Under the pieces are notes generated by a model. The model was not told the DNA's origin. It ran no database searches and saw only the letters and a list, made by a program, of their open reading frames with translations. Positions 25,306 to 37,130 of a stretch of DNA of 64,000 nt are shown here, piece after piece; positions within the stretch are counted from its first letter, which is position 1; the number at the start of each line of letters is the position of its first letter. The translations under genes were made by a program, and so were the position numbers. Source of the stretch: Megaleporinus macrocephalus (Eukaryota; Chordata; Actinopteri; Characiformes; Anostomidae); contig CM038727.1 of NCBI GenBank assembly GCA_021613375.1, positions 6,287,064 through 6,351,063 on the forward strand. Direction: 5' to 3'.

Positions 25306-27240
25306 TGAAATTTTACAATTGAAATTTTGAAATTTGGATTATTTTAAAAATAAGTTAACACATACTCTACAGAGAACACACTTTAGAACACAAACACTGT
25401 TTAGTTGGTATATAAATTCACAATTTTAAAATAGAAATAAAAAAGCATCAAATGTAGTCTGTGCAAAAGTTTTGGTGAACTTAATTATTTTTTTGGTTTG
25501 TATTTCTAAAATGTTGAATGCAAATTAAAACATTTGGATGTTTAAAAATGTCACATTCAAGTTTGTTCCATGTAGCAGAAGTATTGACAATTTTTCATTG
25601 TGTGTTAAAATGTTAGAATTTAGCATTTTTCTGTATATATTCTACAGAATATTGTATTTTCTGTAATTCCCGCAACACAATGACACCCATTGAGATTTTC
25701 GGTTTGGTCCACTTTCTTAAATTTTAGGTCAAAAGGACAAAACCAAAATTTTTGAATATTAAAAAACTCATTGATCAGTGATCATTATTAGTAATGAGCA
25801 ACAAACTTGTTACGGTAATGAGAATGTCTAAATGAATACTAAATATTTTTTATATATACCTGTGTGACGATTATATTATTATATAATTATGAAGAGTTGA
25901 TTTGATCAGAACAACCAAATGATTTGAATCAATTGTTAAGGAATTAATTACCATCAATCAAGAAAAATCCTTTGATCCTGCCCAGTAAACAAATGTACAT
26001 ATACATATAAACAGATGCTCTTATTATTTATTTGAACACTTTTTTTTTAGTCCTATGAACAGAGACAGAGGTGCATAGCGCACACCAGCGGACGCTCACT
26101 TTCTCCACGAGTGTGCACATGAGAGTGTGTCGGCTGGTGGCGTGTGCATGTGTGGATCCCTGTGGCGGAGACAAACCTTTAGCTCAGCAGGAGAGCAACA
26201 GGACCGAACCTTAGAAGATCACCGGGCTTTCTTCAAAAAGACCCCGAAGGACAATTTAATAGTCGCTCGCTCGCTCCTCGCTGCCGGCGGTCACTTCTCT
26301 GTCGCCTCGGCTTCCTTATTAATCCTCCACGGAGGTAAAAAAAAATATATAAATACAATAATAATTATTATAATAATAATAATTTGTGTTGACAAATGAA
26401 AAGGCCCAATTTGAAAAGAGGCAGCCTATGAATAATAATCAGGACGATAATCGATACATAAAAAAATTGACTTTTCAATCTTTCACAAGAAATCACATAA
26501 TAGCTTCGAATGACTTGAGCTGTTATGCGATTACAGCTGTGTGCAGTTAGAGGGTATTGATCTCTGGACTGACTCAGCTTGGTTGAAAATATGTTTTAAA
26601 TGTAAATAGCCTGAGTGGAATGAAATAAACAGATTTTGGTGGGATGGGGGGGGCTGTCAAAGAATAAGGAAATGTCCTTCTTGGGATTTCCCATGAGTCG
26701 GAAGCGTGACCCTCGGTGGGCTGCGAAAGGCCCTATATTGGTTGGGCATACTACGACTGGTATGTGCAGTGTTGCATTAAACATAGGGCTGTTATTAATT
26801 TCAGCCGCAATGCCAAATGGGGGGGGAAGATGAGTGCTGTGAACGTTTACTGTAAGCTTTAATTGAATTCATTTTAAGTTAATTAATTAACAATGCAATT
26901 AATACTTAAATGCATTGCATGCTTATTATTAATCACATGCATCGTATGCTTATTGCACATACCATTATTTTAAATGCACTGATCAGGTCACATACTGGCG
27001 CTGCTTCTTTTGTCCAGTTATTAATTACTGCATTAATTAATTCAACATTTTTAGGAAAAATAAATGAAACTAATATTCTTTTAAAAGAAACTGCAGATGC
27101 TGTAACTGCACTGACCACAGGTTCCCGGGCTGACCAAATCGCAGTCCCTTTCCTTACCCTCGGGGGACGCCACAGGCCTGGCAGCTAAGACCATTAATAA
27201 TTAGCATGGATACCTTATGGATGGACAGAGAGTGGTGAGT
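25306..27240. other. AT-rich non-coding DNA; possible decayed transposon
   Basis: TCATTACCGCAACAG at 24859 and its approximate complement near 25811 (TTACGGTAATGAGAATG) bracket about 950 bases. The word ATTACCGCAACAG also occurs in the T1 transposon near 46631, so a related decayed element may lie here. 26.0-27.2 kb is mixed unique sequence with no coding signal. Confidence 0.3.
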
Positions 27241-27556
27241 GATGTGGGGGGGGGGGGGTGTGTATTGGTGGTTGGGATCCTGGGAGGACCCTCGGACAGA
27301 GGGGATGTGGGTAGGGGGTCAATGTTCAAGTGCTTTTTCCTGTTTACTCTAGGGGGTGCTGAGTAAAGTACCCCCCCCACACACCACCACCCACCATATA
27401 CACAGATCCACCCCCCCCCCCACACCCCCCCACCCCACACACTCCCTAAAGTCTTCAATCCCACCACTCATGCTGTCTTGGCATCAGGGGCTTCCTTGGG
27501 AAATTCTCTATTTCATTAAAGTAATTAACTGAAATGAGACAGAGAGAGAGAGAGTT

Positions 27557-27601
<45 letters not shown>

Positions 27602-27973
27602 AAAGGAGGCAAGTTGAGTCTGACTCTCCGGCCTCCACGCTGAGGTTCTAAGTCAATGAGAATGGATGAAAATGAAAGGCAGGGCAGAAAAGAAGAGAGG
27701 GAAAGCGTGAAGAGACGCCGGATAAAAGAGTGTGTGGCATCGTCTACTCTCGGGACCCTCCAGCTCTCATTTGTCCCTCTCCCCCCCCCCATTATAACTT
27801 GTTGTGGAGAGAAAGATTTCCCCCCATTCTTTTCGGCTCCCCCCCTAATTCCACCCCCCCTCCCTCTTCTGCCTCGCTGTAATTTTTCCTCGTGTTTTAT
27901 TGTGTGTCCGGCGCTTCCTCGTCCTCGGCCTGCGGTGAAAATTACACTTCCCTCTCCCTCTGTCTCTTTCTCT

Positions 27974-28022
<49 letters not shown>

Positions 28023-28520
28023 TCTCTCTCTCGCCCTCGCTTTCCCCTCGGCTCCTCGCAGCTCTCAACCAGTCAACAGACTGTAAAGAATAAATAATAA
28101 AAAAGTATTGATTATTTTGATGACTGCACTATTCAATTAGGTATTAATTTTGCCCTCCACTGGACCTATCAGGCAACTCAAAGGGGATAGTGTGGAGGTG
28201 AGAGGGGCGGGAGCGGGGGGCACAGTGGAAGGGGGGGGCGAGTAGGATGGAATGGAATGGATGGATGGATGGAGGGATGGAGAAAAGAGAGAGAGAGAGA
28301 GAGAGAGTGAGGGAGGGAGGGAGGGGACGGTTTAAACGAAAGAAGCGCCCTCGTTCAGCGGCGGGGGAAAATGCGTTTACCTCTCTGGAGGGGGGATAGA
28401 GAGGGGGGCCACCATATTGACGCGTCGTTGAGTTTCTCGTATTTAAGTGCTCCATAAAGAGAGGGGGATGAGAAAAAAAGAATATATAAATATATAAAGA
28501 AAGAAAGAGGAGCGATGACA
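27241..28520. repeat. Purine/pyrimidine low-complexity field upstream of pou6f2
   Basis: In order: G run (27247-27258), C-rich run (27370-27440), GA run (27540-27598), C runs (27781-27850), CT run (27955-28030), G runs and GGAT repeats (28200-28275), GA run (28285-28310). Overlapping open frames on both strands are low-complexity artefacts. Confidence 0.8.
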
Positions 28521-28899
28521 AGCGACATTGTTGCCGGGTATATGAGTATTGATCAGCTGGCCTTGCTCGGCCAATGACAGCTTAAACTATTCCTATTGAT
28601 TAACATTTTCATAGATTATCATGTGTCATATCAAACTCCGCGCCACTCTATCTGATGAGCACATTTGCCGTGGCCCCTGAGGGGGGCAATCATTGACCAT
28701 TCTGGGTGGGCAGGGAGGGAGGGAGGGAGTTAGGGAGGGGAGAGGAGAGTGGGGACAGTTCCATGAAGGTCTAGGCACCCCCCTCCACCACCTCCCACCA
28801 CCTTTTTTCTTTCTTTTTTTGTTTTTTTCTTTTTTTTTTCTTTCTACCTCTCCTTTCAGCGGGCTAGATTCAAACTGATCACCTGTCCCCTATCTCGGA
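28521..28899. promoter_or_regulatory. Possible conserved regulatory block upstream of pou6f2
   Basis: 28521-28690 is complex, non-repetitive sequence with CCAATGACAG, TTGATTAACA and CTGATGAGC words, standing out from the low-complexity DNA on both sides. It is 0.3-0.4 kb upstream of the proposed leader exon. A T-rich tract follows (28803-28846). The regulatory role is inferred from composition and position only. Confidence 0.3.
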
Positions 28900-29380
28900 A
28901 CCACTTAGGCAGAAACTTCTCCATAAATAAGGCAGCGGCGAAGAGAAAAGACGAGGTTGGCTTTATTTATTTATTTATTTCTCTCTCTCTCTCTCTCTCT
29001 CAGTGTTTGTTTATGATGTGCACCGCCGTCAGGGAAGGAGGGGGGAGGTACGTCTGAGGAAGGAGTGGGAGAGAGAGAGAGAGAGAGAGGGAAAGAGAGA
29101 AAGGTCGAGAGAGAGAGAGACAGAGAGAGAGTAGAGGTGACATCTCTGCTGAATCTCCAGAGGCAACCCTAGAATTGGACCAGCAGTGACTCGGCCGATG
29201 CTTCCCCGCGTCACACGCTGCTCCGGCTGCTTCTGAAGAGCATGTTCTACCCACTTCCCAGCAGGTGCTAGCATGCTCTAACTCTCTCCTCCCGAACATC
29301 TTTGGATAACCGCCGTAGAGCGTTTGCACCCGTTTCTTTTTTGGAGCCCATTCTCGTCGTGATCTGGATACACGGTTTTG
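28900..29380 (+). promoter_or_regulatory. pou6f2: Candidate promoter and 5' leader exon of pou6f2
   Basis: A GC-rich, GA-rich block ends in TTTTG followed by GTAAGTTGG at 29381, a good splice donor. About 1 kb downstream lies the acceptor before the pou6f2 start codon. A TATA-like ATAAATAAGG sits near 28922. The simplest reading is a non-coding first exon in roughly 28.95-29.38 kb spliced to 30371. An alternative donor (GTGAGTGCC at 30235) could instead make a much shorter intron up to 30370. No transcript evidence is available; start site and exon extent are inferred. Confidence 0.4.
29066..29131. repeat. (GA)n runs in the candidate leader exon
   Basis: Two GA tracts separated by GGGAAAGAGAGAAAGGTC. 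They would give a purine-rich 5' untranslated region if transcribed. Confidence 0.8.
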
Positions 29381-30144
29381 GTAAGTTGGTTTTCTTTTAT
29401 TATTATTATTATTTGATTATTATTATTATTATTATTATTATAATTATAGCAAAAAAAAAATTAAATTAAATAAAAAGTAACAGCAAGTGCTTCGGCCCAC
29501 GCCGCCGTGGGAGTTGCGGCACTTGTGGTCGGAATTAACTCTGGAATTATCGTGAAATACTACTTTTTTTGGTGCCACCTCGTGAAAGTGCTCTCTCTCT
29601 CACTCTTTCTCGCTCACTCTCACTCCCCATTGAGTTATGTTGGATTGCGTAAGTGGAAACACTATTTGGCCAATTAAGAGTATATGTAAAACATCGTGGC
29701 ACTCGAATGAAGTATGCCATTAAAATCCCCGCCGATGCCGTCACTGCCAACTCTTGCGCTGAAGTGTTGCATGTTTTTGTTCGCAACTGTGGCAGTCCCT
29801 GGTAGCCTGATCCTCCGCAACTGTGAGTTGCGCCATATTTATTAAGAAAATGTTTATTTTTTGGAGCTTGCCGTGCTTTGAAACGGCGTGTCCGAGCGGC
29901 TTTGTGGGGTAACGTGGCAGCTTTTAATGTGTTAATGACACTGGAGTATGTAAATGAGGCCTTTGAGTGCACCGGGGCGTGTGGCGTACCAAATGGAATC
30001 ATTCAAAATCTCTACAAGCCCACGAGAGCTCTCCAGCCGGCTATAGTCAGCAGCAGTTGAGCCAGCGGGGAGAGAGAACAGAAGGCAGGCAGGGAGAGTG
30101 AGCGAATGAGTGATCAGTACCAGAGAGTGAGCGAGAGCGAGAGA

Positions 30145-30179
<35 letters not shown>

Positions 30180-30370
30180 CAAAAGGTTGAGAAGTGCAGA
30201 GAAAGGGAGAGGAGAGGGGATCACGAGAGAACCAGTGAGTGCCAAGCGCAAACCAGTGTTTCTTCTCTTTCGTCCCCCTCCTCTTCCATCCCCACCTGCT
30301 CGGTCCGTGGCTGCCTGTACAACCGCGTCCCCCCCTCCACCCCGTACTCCCGTACCTCCCCACCCTCCAG
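29381..30370 (+). other. Probable leader intron or 5' UTR sequence of pou6f2
   Basis: Runs from the GTAAGT donor at 29381 to the acceptor at 30370. It contains a short TTA/ATT repeat (about 29400-29443), a non-repetitive stretch (29500-30060), and a GA run (about 30123-30180). Several open frames cross it but lack protein-like composition. I see no second coding exon. Confidence 0.4.
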
Positions 30371-30536
30371 GATCCAATGATCACAGGGCAGCTGAGCAAG
30401 CCGCTGCTCCCCCTCAGAGCAGAGATGGAAGGCGCGGAGCTTGCGGAGGACGAGAGGGTTGCCAGCCCGGACAGCGAGATCAACGACGAGCCCCTGCTGC
30501 TGCCGCCGGACGCCGATGACAACGACAAGCTGTACG
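30371..30536 (+). CDS. pou6f2: First coding exon of a POU6F2-like POU-homeodomain transcription factor (partial gene)
   Basis: Coding runs from the ATG at 30377 to 30536: 53 complete codons plus the first base of a split Gly codon, then a strong GTGAGT donor at 30537. The peptide opens MITGQLSKPLL, followed by LRAEME and an acidic, Pro/Leu-rich stretch ending DDNDKLY(G). From memory, mammalian POU6F2 begins MIAGQVSKPLL, has a similar SEMNAE segment and an acidic stretch, and reaches K-L-F-G at the corresponding point. The match in start, motif order and exon end is the basis of the call. POU6F2 is a nuclear DNA-binding factor expressed in retina and brain; this exon carries only the N-terminal tail, so the POU-specific domain and homeodomain lie beyond the window. 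The frame stays open upstream to about 30239 but with no earlier ATG. A pyrimidine-rich run ending CCACCCTCCAG at 30370 is a credible acceptor, putting the exon start at 30371, six bases before the ATG. The following intron would exceed 33 kb. Confidence 0.82.
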
Positions 30537-32822
30537 GTGAGTCCCCCTCGTCATCATCCCCATCTTCTTCACTGTCACTTTGCAGTCCCGAGGCTTCTGG
30601 GAGGGGGTGGTGGGTGGGTTTTTGGGGGTACATTTGACAGGGGTAGGACTGCGTTCCTAAAAACTAGGAATATGAGAAGAACCTTAACCTCGTATAGAAC
30701 CCACAGATGCACTGGAAGGTGTCAACTTTGGGAAGGTCCTTCTGGACGACTCTGTACGTGTAAGCTTCTACAAGCCAATGTTGGTGTTACTCCAAAGAAG
30801 CCGCCTTTCATATTTCTAAGGATCTAGAGCAGCACGGCTGTGGGGTTGATCTGCGTGGCACATGCTGGGATGCCGTAAGAAGGGGGCCATCCTGAATCAT
30901 TCAGGGGGGCCCTGGAATTATAGGCACCCTTTGTGCTTGCCTACTATTCATTCATTACTTTAAAGTCTTTAAAGCTACTGTGGCACTTATGCGAGAAAGC
31001 AAGCGAAGTGAAGAAGCAAGCGAAGTGAAGACCCACACATGGACTCTAAGTCGAGTAACATTAGTTTATGTCTATATGTGATACTCCAGGGATGCGAGGG
31101 GTTTCCAAGGCGCTGGCCAATGAGAAAAGTTGGAAAGTGGTCCAGTTGTTTTACAGAGTGTTGCTAACGCTTCACTGATGTCAGTGAGGGGTTCAAAGAG
31201 TTTGAAAGTGTGTTTGAAAGAGAGGAAGTTTGGAAAAGTGTGGAGAACGAGTGTTGGAGATGGATTTGTTGTTGCTGGAAGTCTTTAGGGGGGATGTTGA
31301 GGCACCGCGTAGAGCTTGCTTGTGAAGTCGTCGAGCGCAAACCATCGTAGACGCTAAAGCTATTATAAAAGTAAACCAGTGACTGTGAACTCTTGTTTGG
31401 GAGCATCCTGTTGTTGGAATTATCCGAGGCCCCTTATTTTTTTAGGCGTGGGGTGCAGCAGGGCTCGGTGTGAGGACCCCTTGTTTTTTTGGTGGGGAGC
31501 TCCAAACGTAGGGAAAATTTGACGGAATCTGGGGCAAACTGGCGACGGGAGAGACACACACACACACACTCATCTGTCATACGGGGTGACATTTCTTCAC
31601 ATGCGAGATCTCCTCGGCTGAGGCTGGAGATAAAAATGAGAGAAAAGCAGGGACGCCTGAGGGGAGAGAAATGTGATTGTTGTGTGGAGAGCTCCTGAGC
31701 CTCATCTGCCGCTCTGATCTGAATGGGCTGACTTTCAGAGCTGTGATGGAGAGAGGGAGATACCCTCACTTTACACTTTCTCTTTTTTTCTTTCTCTATA
31801 CTTCAGATTCGAGTCGCTCCTCTAGAAAATAAAAGAGAGGAAAATATGAGGCTTCTATGATTTTTTTGTGTTTGTTTTTTAGTACGGTGTATATATTTAT
31901 AACCACATATAATAAATCATGTGAATTGGCTGATATTTGAATTTGCTTTATTGTTTGAATCATAATATTTAGTGCCAGCAAGCTTAAATATGAAGCGTAG
32001 CCAATATTATTATTTAGTATATTTAAATTAAATGCAATGCTGGTTTAGTTATTATTATTATCAAATAGAAATAAGCTGTTTTAGTGGAAATAAAGTAAAA
32101 TCTAATAACTTAAAATCTCTTTATGATTAAGCTTTAGCTCTATGTCAACACAATCACAGTCAATCTTAACTCAACACAGCTTTAAATGTGTTATATTTAT
32201 TTAATTATAATATTTTATAACAGATGTGAATGCAAAAGCTTGGATTTTGTTATTTCTGAATATATCCAGTTCAGTTAAACCACTCAATTATTATTAAAGC
32301 TTCTAAAAATATAAAAATAGCATCAAACTTGATTTACATTGCGATAATAATTAATGTTTATGAAAATATCAAATTCAATTCAATACAGGTTGTAGTTTAA
32401 TCTACACTTAAATTCTACACACCCAAATATATATTTCTCAAACATGTGTAAAGACACACACACACTCACACTCATACACACACACCAGGTATGTATGTAT
32501 TCAGTCTATGCAGATGCCAAAATCTGACCACTGAATATAAAACACAGATATAATTTCAGCTTTTATAAATGTATGAAAATTAATTTTCCCCTTTTAAACT
32601 CGAGACATATTATTAATAATTATTATTATTACTCATTTGCAACACACACGATTATGCTGAGGTATATATACAATTGTGTACCAGAAATATTATAGAACTG
32701 GTTTAATTTCATTTACACAAACCTTCAGTTCAAACATTAAATTAAAATAAAACAATACAACATCAAAGCAATTAAGATCAATTAGTTAAATTAGAATGTT
32801 TAATATGTTAATTTGTTTATGT

Positions 32823-32823
<1 letters not shown>
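30537..32823 (+). other. Start of pou6f2 intron; no further exon seen
   Basis: Begins with the GTGAGT donor. The first ~1.3 kb is mixed-composition sequence, including a 17-base direct repeat near 30995-31030 (AAGCAAGCGAAGTGAAG). From 31.8 kb it is AT-rich and without recognisable elements. No frame resembles the Gln/Pro-rich central region of POU6F2. By inference the whole of 30537-64000 is intronic. Confidence 0.5.

Positions 32824-32902
<79 letters not shown>
32824..32902. repeat. (GATA)n microsatellite
   Basis: About 19 uninterrupted GATA units. Confidence 0.97.
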
Positions 32903-32984
32903 TGTGGAGTGTTTTATTTATTCTTTCTGCTGTGGTTCGGTTCGTGACGTGTGAACCACGTCGTGTGGGATTTCTGTTTGTTTT

Positions 32985-33407
32985 TCATTTTTCTTTCCTC
33001 CTTTTTATTCTTTCTCTCTCTACCTCTCTCCTCCTGTTTCTCATTCCTTCTTTCTTTTTATTCTTTCTGCCTTTCTTTATTCTTTCTTTCTATTTTCCAT
33101 CTGTCTTCCTTCTTCTTTTTAATTTGTGTCACATTTGATACTCAGTAGTGGTGACTCTCTCTCTCCCTCCTTCTCTCTCTCTTTCTCTAGCTGTGTCCTC
33201 CTCTGTTTTGCTTTCTTTCTTTCTTTCCTTCTTTTTTATGCATTCCTTTTTTTCTTTTATTTTTGGTTTGTGTCAGACTTGATACTCAGTAGTGGTGACT
33301 TTTTCTTTCTCTCTCTTTCTCTCTCACTCCTTTTGCCTTCTCTCTAGAACTCTCCTTCTCCTTTTCACTTTCTCCTTCATTAATTCATTCTTTCTTTCTT
33401 TCTTTTT

Positions 33408-33467
<60 letters not shown>

Positions 33468-33547
33468 ACTTTCTGCATTCTGTTCCTTCTGTCTTTTATT
33501 TATTTTCTTCCATCTTCCTTTTTTGTTTGTGTCAGACTTTCTCTCTT

Positions 33548-33591
<44 letters not shown>

Positions 33592-33937
33592 GCTCCTTTT
33601 ACTTTCTCTCCTTCTCCTTTTCCCTTTCTCCTTTCATTCATTCATTCATTCATTCATTCATTCATTCATTCATTCATTCTTTCTTTCTTTCTTTCTTTCA
33701 TTCATTCTTTCTTTCTTTCTTTCTTTCTTCTTTCTGCATTTTTTTCTTGTGTTCCGTCTGTTTTTTATTTTCTTTTTATCTTTCTTTTTTTTGTTTGTGT
33801 CAAATTTGATACTCTGTAGTGGTGACTCTTTCTCTTTCTCTCTCTCTTGCTTTCTTTCCCCTCTTTCTATCTTTCTTCTTTCTTTCTTTTGCCCTTTTTT
33901 TTTTAATACTTGGTCAGTAGCTGTGAAACTCCATGTC

Positions 33938-34006
<69 letters not shown>
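32985..34006. repeat. Pyrimidine-rich field with recurring 30-base punctuation
   Basis: CT, CTTT (33386-33466), ATTC (33635-33678) and CT (33943-34003) runs are punctuated by TGTGTCAGACTTGATACTCA + GTAGTGGTGACT at about 33127, 33269 and 33796, with a partial copy at 33527. The field therefore consists of duplicated ~145-270-bp units whose simple repeats expanded independently. Long Ser/Leu/Phe open frames are artefacts. Confidence 0.85.
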
Positions 34007-34007
<1 letters not shown>

Positions 34008-34111
34008 AGTGCAGCTGCTCTGTGGGTGGCTCTATTTGCCCTGTCATGTTATTACAGTGAGCTACTTTATGTTAATGCCAGTGAATGTACTCCTGTTCAC
34101 TGATTAACACT

Positions 34112-34230
34112 AAACACTGCGCTGGATGTCGTTACTGATGTGCTGGATGTCGTTACTGATGTGCTGGATGTCGTTACTGATGTGCTGGATGTGCTGGATG
34201 TGCTGGATGTGCTGGATGTGCTGGATGCTG
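34112..34230. repeat. Nested 21-bp and 9-bp tandem repeat
   Basis: About three copies of GCTGGATGTCGTTACTGATGT lead into GCTGGATGT repeated about five times. The 9-base unit is the first part of the 21-base unit. Confidence 0.9.
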
Positions 34231-34811
34231 AGGCTGAAACTGAAGTTCCTTCATTTGATTGTTGTGTATGTGTAAATCTACCACCACGGTCAGTGGGCTC
34301 CGTGTGCTTACGACTCGCTCGGTTTGCAGAAACATGATCATAAAAAACATAAAAATCTCATGTTTTGAAATGTTCTGATGCTGTGCTGTGATTGGGCCAA
34401 TAGAAACGCTCCAACATTGCTTCCAATAAACTGGCTTCAGGTGGAAGTCACAGTGGAAGTGGAGAGAGCTTATCTCCTGTGGAGTCCCCGTTCTGGAGAC
34501 GCTTGTTTGTTTGGGAGATGATACGTCACTCGTGAGACGAGCTGGCCGCACGTATTTGTATCAAACCCTGTTAATTGACGCGGCTGAGTACAGCACACGG
34601 TAGGCAGCGGCGCGCGAGCGAGCTTCATCTGCTCTAATTAAACTGAAGCAGGTAACGCGGCTGACGCGCCGGTTCACCGCAGCACATTAGACATGAAAAG
34701 AGAAGTATAAAGAGCATTGCTTGGTGTTTTGAGATAAATTATACATCAGACATCAGCTACCCCCTTATGAGAGCCTACCAGCATAACAAGAGTGTGTATG
34801 GGTGTGTGTCT

Positions 34812-34872
<61 letters not shown>

Positions 34873-35574
34873 TGCTTCTGTATCTGCATGCACGGTGGAC
34901 GGGCAGTATTTATTTATTTTTTTCATATTTTTTGTTGTTTGTTTATTTATTTATTTATTTATTTATTTATTTTTGGTCGAGAGAGGTGCTACGGGGTGGG
35001 AGCGCGAGCATGATGTGGCTTGTCACCAAGGAGACGGAGTGTTACCACGGCAGGCCTCTCTTTGCTGATTTGACTTCTGGGAGTTTTTTTTTTTTTTGCA
35101 GAGGGTGCGAGGAGGAGAGTGTGGGGTGGAGTGGGGGGCTGGGTTAGTAGGGGTGGAGGTGGGGGGTGTCTCTCTGATCCCTGTCCGACCCTCACTGTCA
35201 GCCTCACTGATCGGTCTGGAGGATCCCACTGTCAGTCTGATGAATTTTTAAGGATATCCCAAGGCAAGATTCGCCAAAAAGAGAGAGAGAGAGAGGGCGA
35301 GAGACTAAGACGGAGAGTGCAGAAGGAGGGAGAGAGAGAGAGCGAGCAGTAACTGTTTCGTAATGCTGGAGTTACAATTTTCTTTAATAAGCATCAAACC
35401 TGCTTTTGTTGCCCGCTTTTTTTTTTTCATCCTTTCACCCTTATTTTACTTTTTTCCTTCTTTCGCTCCGTCGACTGTCTTGCAGGCGGTGTAGGCTTTC
35501 ACGGGGTTCGCGTGAAACCAAACACAGCTCGTGCACGCGCTCACATACAGAGACATGTAAAAGTTCATGTATAT
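34231..35574. other. Non-coding DNA with GA and TTTA microsatellites
   Basis: (GA)n at 34814-34869 and (TTTA)n at about 34938-34972. A T-run (35084-35098), G-rich stretch (35130-35166) and GA stretches (35280-35345) follow. No exon was recognised. Confidence 0.5.
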
Positions 35575-35800
35575 GAGTAAATATATCGCTGCTGTCAGAA
35601 CAAAGCAGGCACGTTTTGAAAAAAACAACTTTTTACAGGAGATGGAAAAAACATACCTAACTTTTAATGTAAGTCAATGGAACCAGACGTCTTTTCAAGT
35701 CATTGTGGGTCTGTTATTGGGGTCCGTTTGTCATGAAATTTACACACAAGGTAAACGGCAACAGGTACTTTCATTTGATGTCATAAGTCAAAAATGAAGA
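35575..35800 (-). mobile_element. MITE-like family M1, copy 6
   Basis: TATATCGCTGCTGTCAGAAC at the left, then TTTTTACAGGAGATGG, TTTAATGTAAGTCAATGGAA, TGTCATGAAATTTACACACA and TTTGATGTCATAAG. The right terminal repeat is poor. Confidence 0.65.
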
Positions 35801-36059
35801 ATTTGTTCAGAAAACTGATATGTTTACTCTTAAAATGGTTTAATACACATAAGCATGTTTTCTTTATCCATGTGCAATAATAATATATTGATAACCAACT
35901 GTGTTTATTCTGAAGATATTATATTATTGCTAAGTATGAATAATATAGTTTATCACATATTTTAACTGATATTTATACACACAATACACTTACACAGCAC
36001 TGATATTAGAATATAACTTATTTATGTATTGCTTATATATATATATTACATTTATATAT

Positions 36060-36286
36060 GTGATGCACAGCTGAAAAACATTCTACTAATAAGTGAGTAT
36101 AAAAGGGAACAACATTCTAGGTTAGTTTAGTATCTGAAGATCAGCAGTTGATGGCTTGCTGACCGACTCACAATGACCAGAAAGAAACAACTTTCTTTAG
36201 AGACCCGTCAGTCCATTGTTGTGTTAAGGAAGAAGATACTCCATTGAAAACAAGAACATTTCACTGTGATCCCAAACTTTTGAGTA

Positions 36287-36291
<5 letters not shown>
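36060..36291 (+). mobile_element. Truncated copy of the 498-bp Tc1-like element (family T2, copy 3)
   Basis: TGATGCACAGCTGAAAAACA through CCCAAACTTTTGAGTAGTG matches the right 232 bases of the 56307-56804 copy in the same orientation. The left half is missing. The right end again runs into TATATA. Confidence 0.85.
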
Positions 36292-36324
<33 letters not shown>

Positions 36325-36350
36325 TGTATATATATGTAGTGTGTATATAT
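36291..36350. repeat. (TA)n microsatellite
   Basis: TA runs separated by GTGTATATATATGTAGTGTG, at the end of the truncated Tc1-like copy. Confidence 0.9.
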
Positions 36351-36354
36351 ATAT

Positions 36355-36490
36355 TTTACTTCCAATGTAAGTCAATGGAACCAGAAGATATTTTGGAGCA
36401 TTTCTATTGGTCCATTCATTATGAAATTTGTTCACAAGCATCTAAACGAGAGCTGTCGTGTTCAAATGATGTAGAAAACTAAAATTCATC
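36355..36490 (-). mobile_element. MITE-like family M1, copy 7
   Basis: CCAATGTAAGTCAATGGAAC, TTTTGGAGCATTTCTATTGG, CCATTCATTATGAAATTTG, GAGAGCTGTCGTGTTCAAAT and GATGTAGAAAACTAAAA appear in order. Both ends are missing. Confidence 0.7.
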
Positions 36491-37002
36491 ATATCATCAT
36501 CTGTTTCCAGGAGACGCTAGTGTAATCCCATTTAACAGTATGGTCAAATACTGCAGAGAAACGTTTCATAACAACACTAATAATGATGCTATTATAATAA
36601 TAAAATTATTACTGTTAGAATAATACAAATAAGAACAACTTGTGTAGTTGTGTCCAAACTTTTGACTGAGAGCGTGCATTAGAAAGTAAATGAAATAAAA
36701 TACATGATAAGAGTGGAAGTTGAGCCACGCTGGACCTACAAGATCAACTAAGGCAAGCAAAAGATAGACAGACTAACAGAGAACTAACAGAACAAGATAT
36801 AAAGATGACAAAGAAATCCCTCCAAACTACAATATCAAACAAAAGTTTAACATAAAATTAACATAAAAGTCAATTTTGGGAAAATAAAGAGGCAGTGGAG
36901 ATTAAATGTAATGTAAAATTTTATTGTTCTACAAGGCAACCACAAAAAAATAGAAAATGTATTTATTTTCTGCAGTGTATATATATATATATGCTGCTCT
37001 CA
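36491..37002. other. AT-rich intronic DNA, nothing recognised
   Basis: TGTCCAAACTTTTGACTGAG at 36652 resembles a lone Tc1/mariner terminal repeat. No other element was assigned. Confidence 0.35.
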
Positions 37003-37044
37003 GGTCTTTCAGGCACTTAATTATATTGTTCACACTGTTTACTT

Positions 37045-37130
<86 letters not shown>

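Noticed and set aside
29932..30633. 233-codon minus-strand frame over the pou6f2 exon
   Set aside because: It is the antisense shadow of the GC-rich exon plus a CT repeat; the plus-strand peptide matches a known family and has matching splice sites.
33292..34060. Ser/Leu/Phe-rich frames of 175-177 codons that could be read as membrane proteins
   Set aside because: They are translations of CT/CTTT/ATTC simple repeats; hydrophobicity is a by-product of pyrimidine-rich codons.
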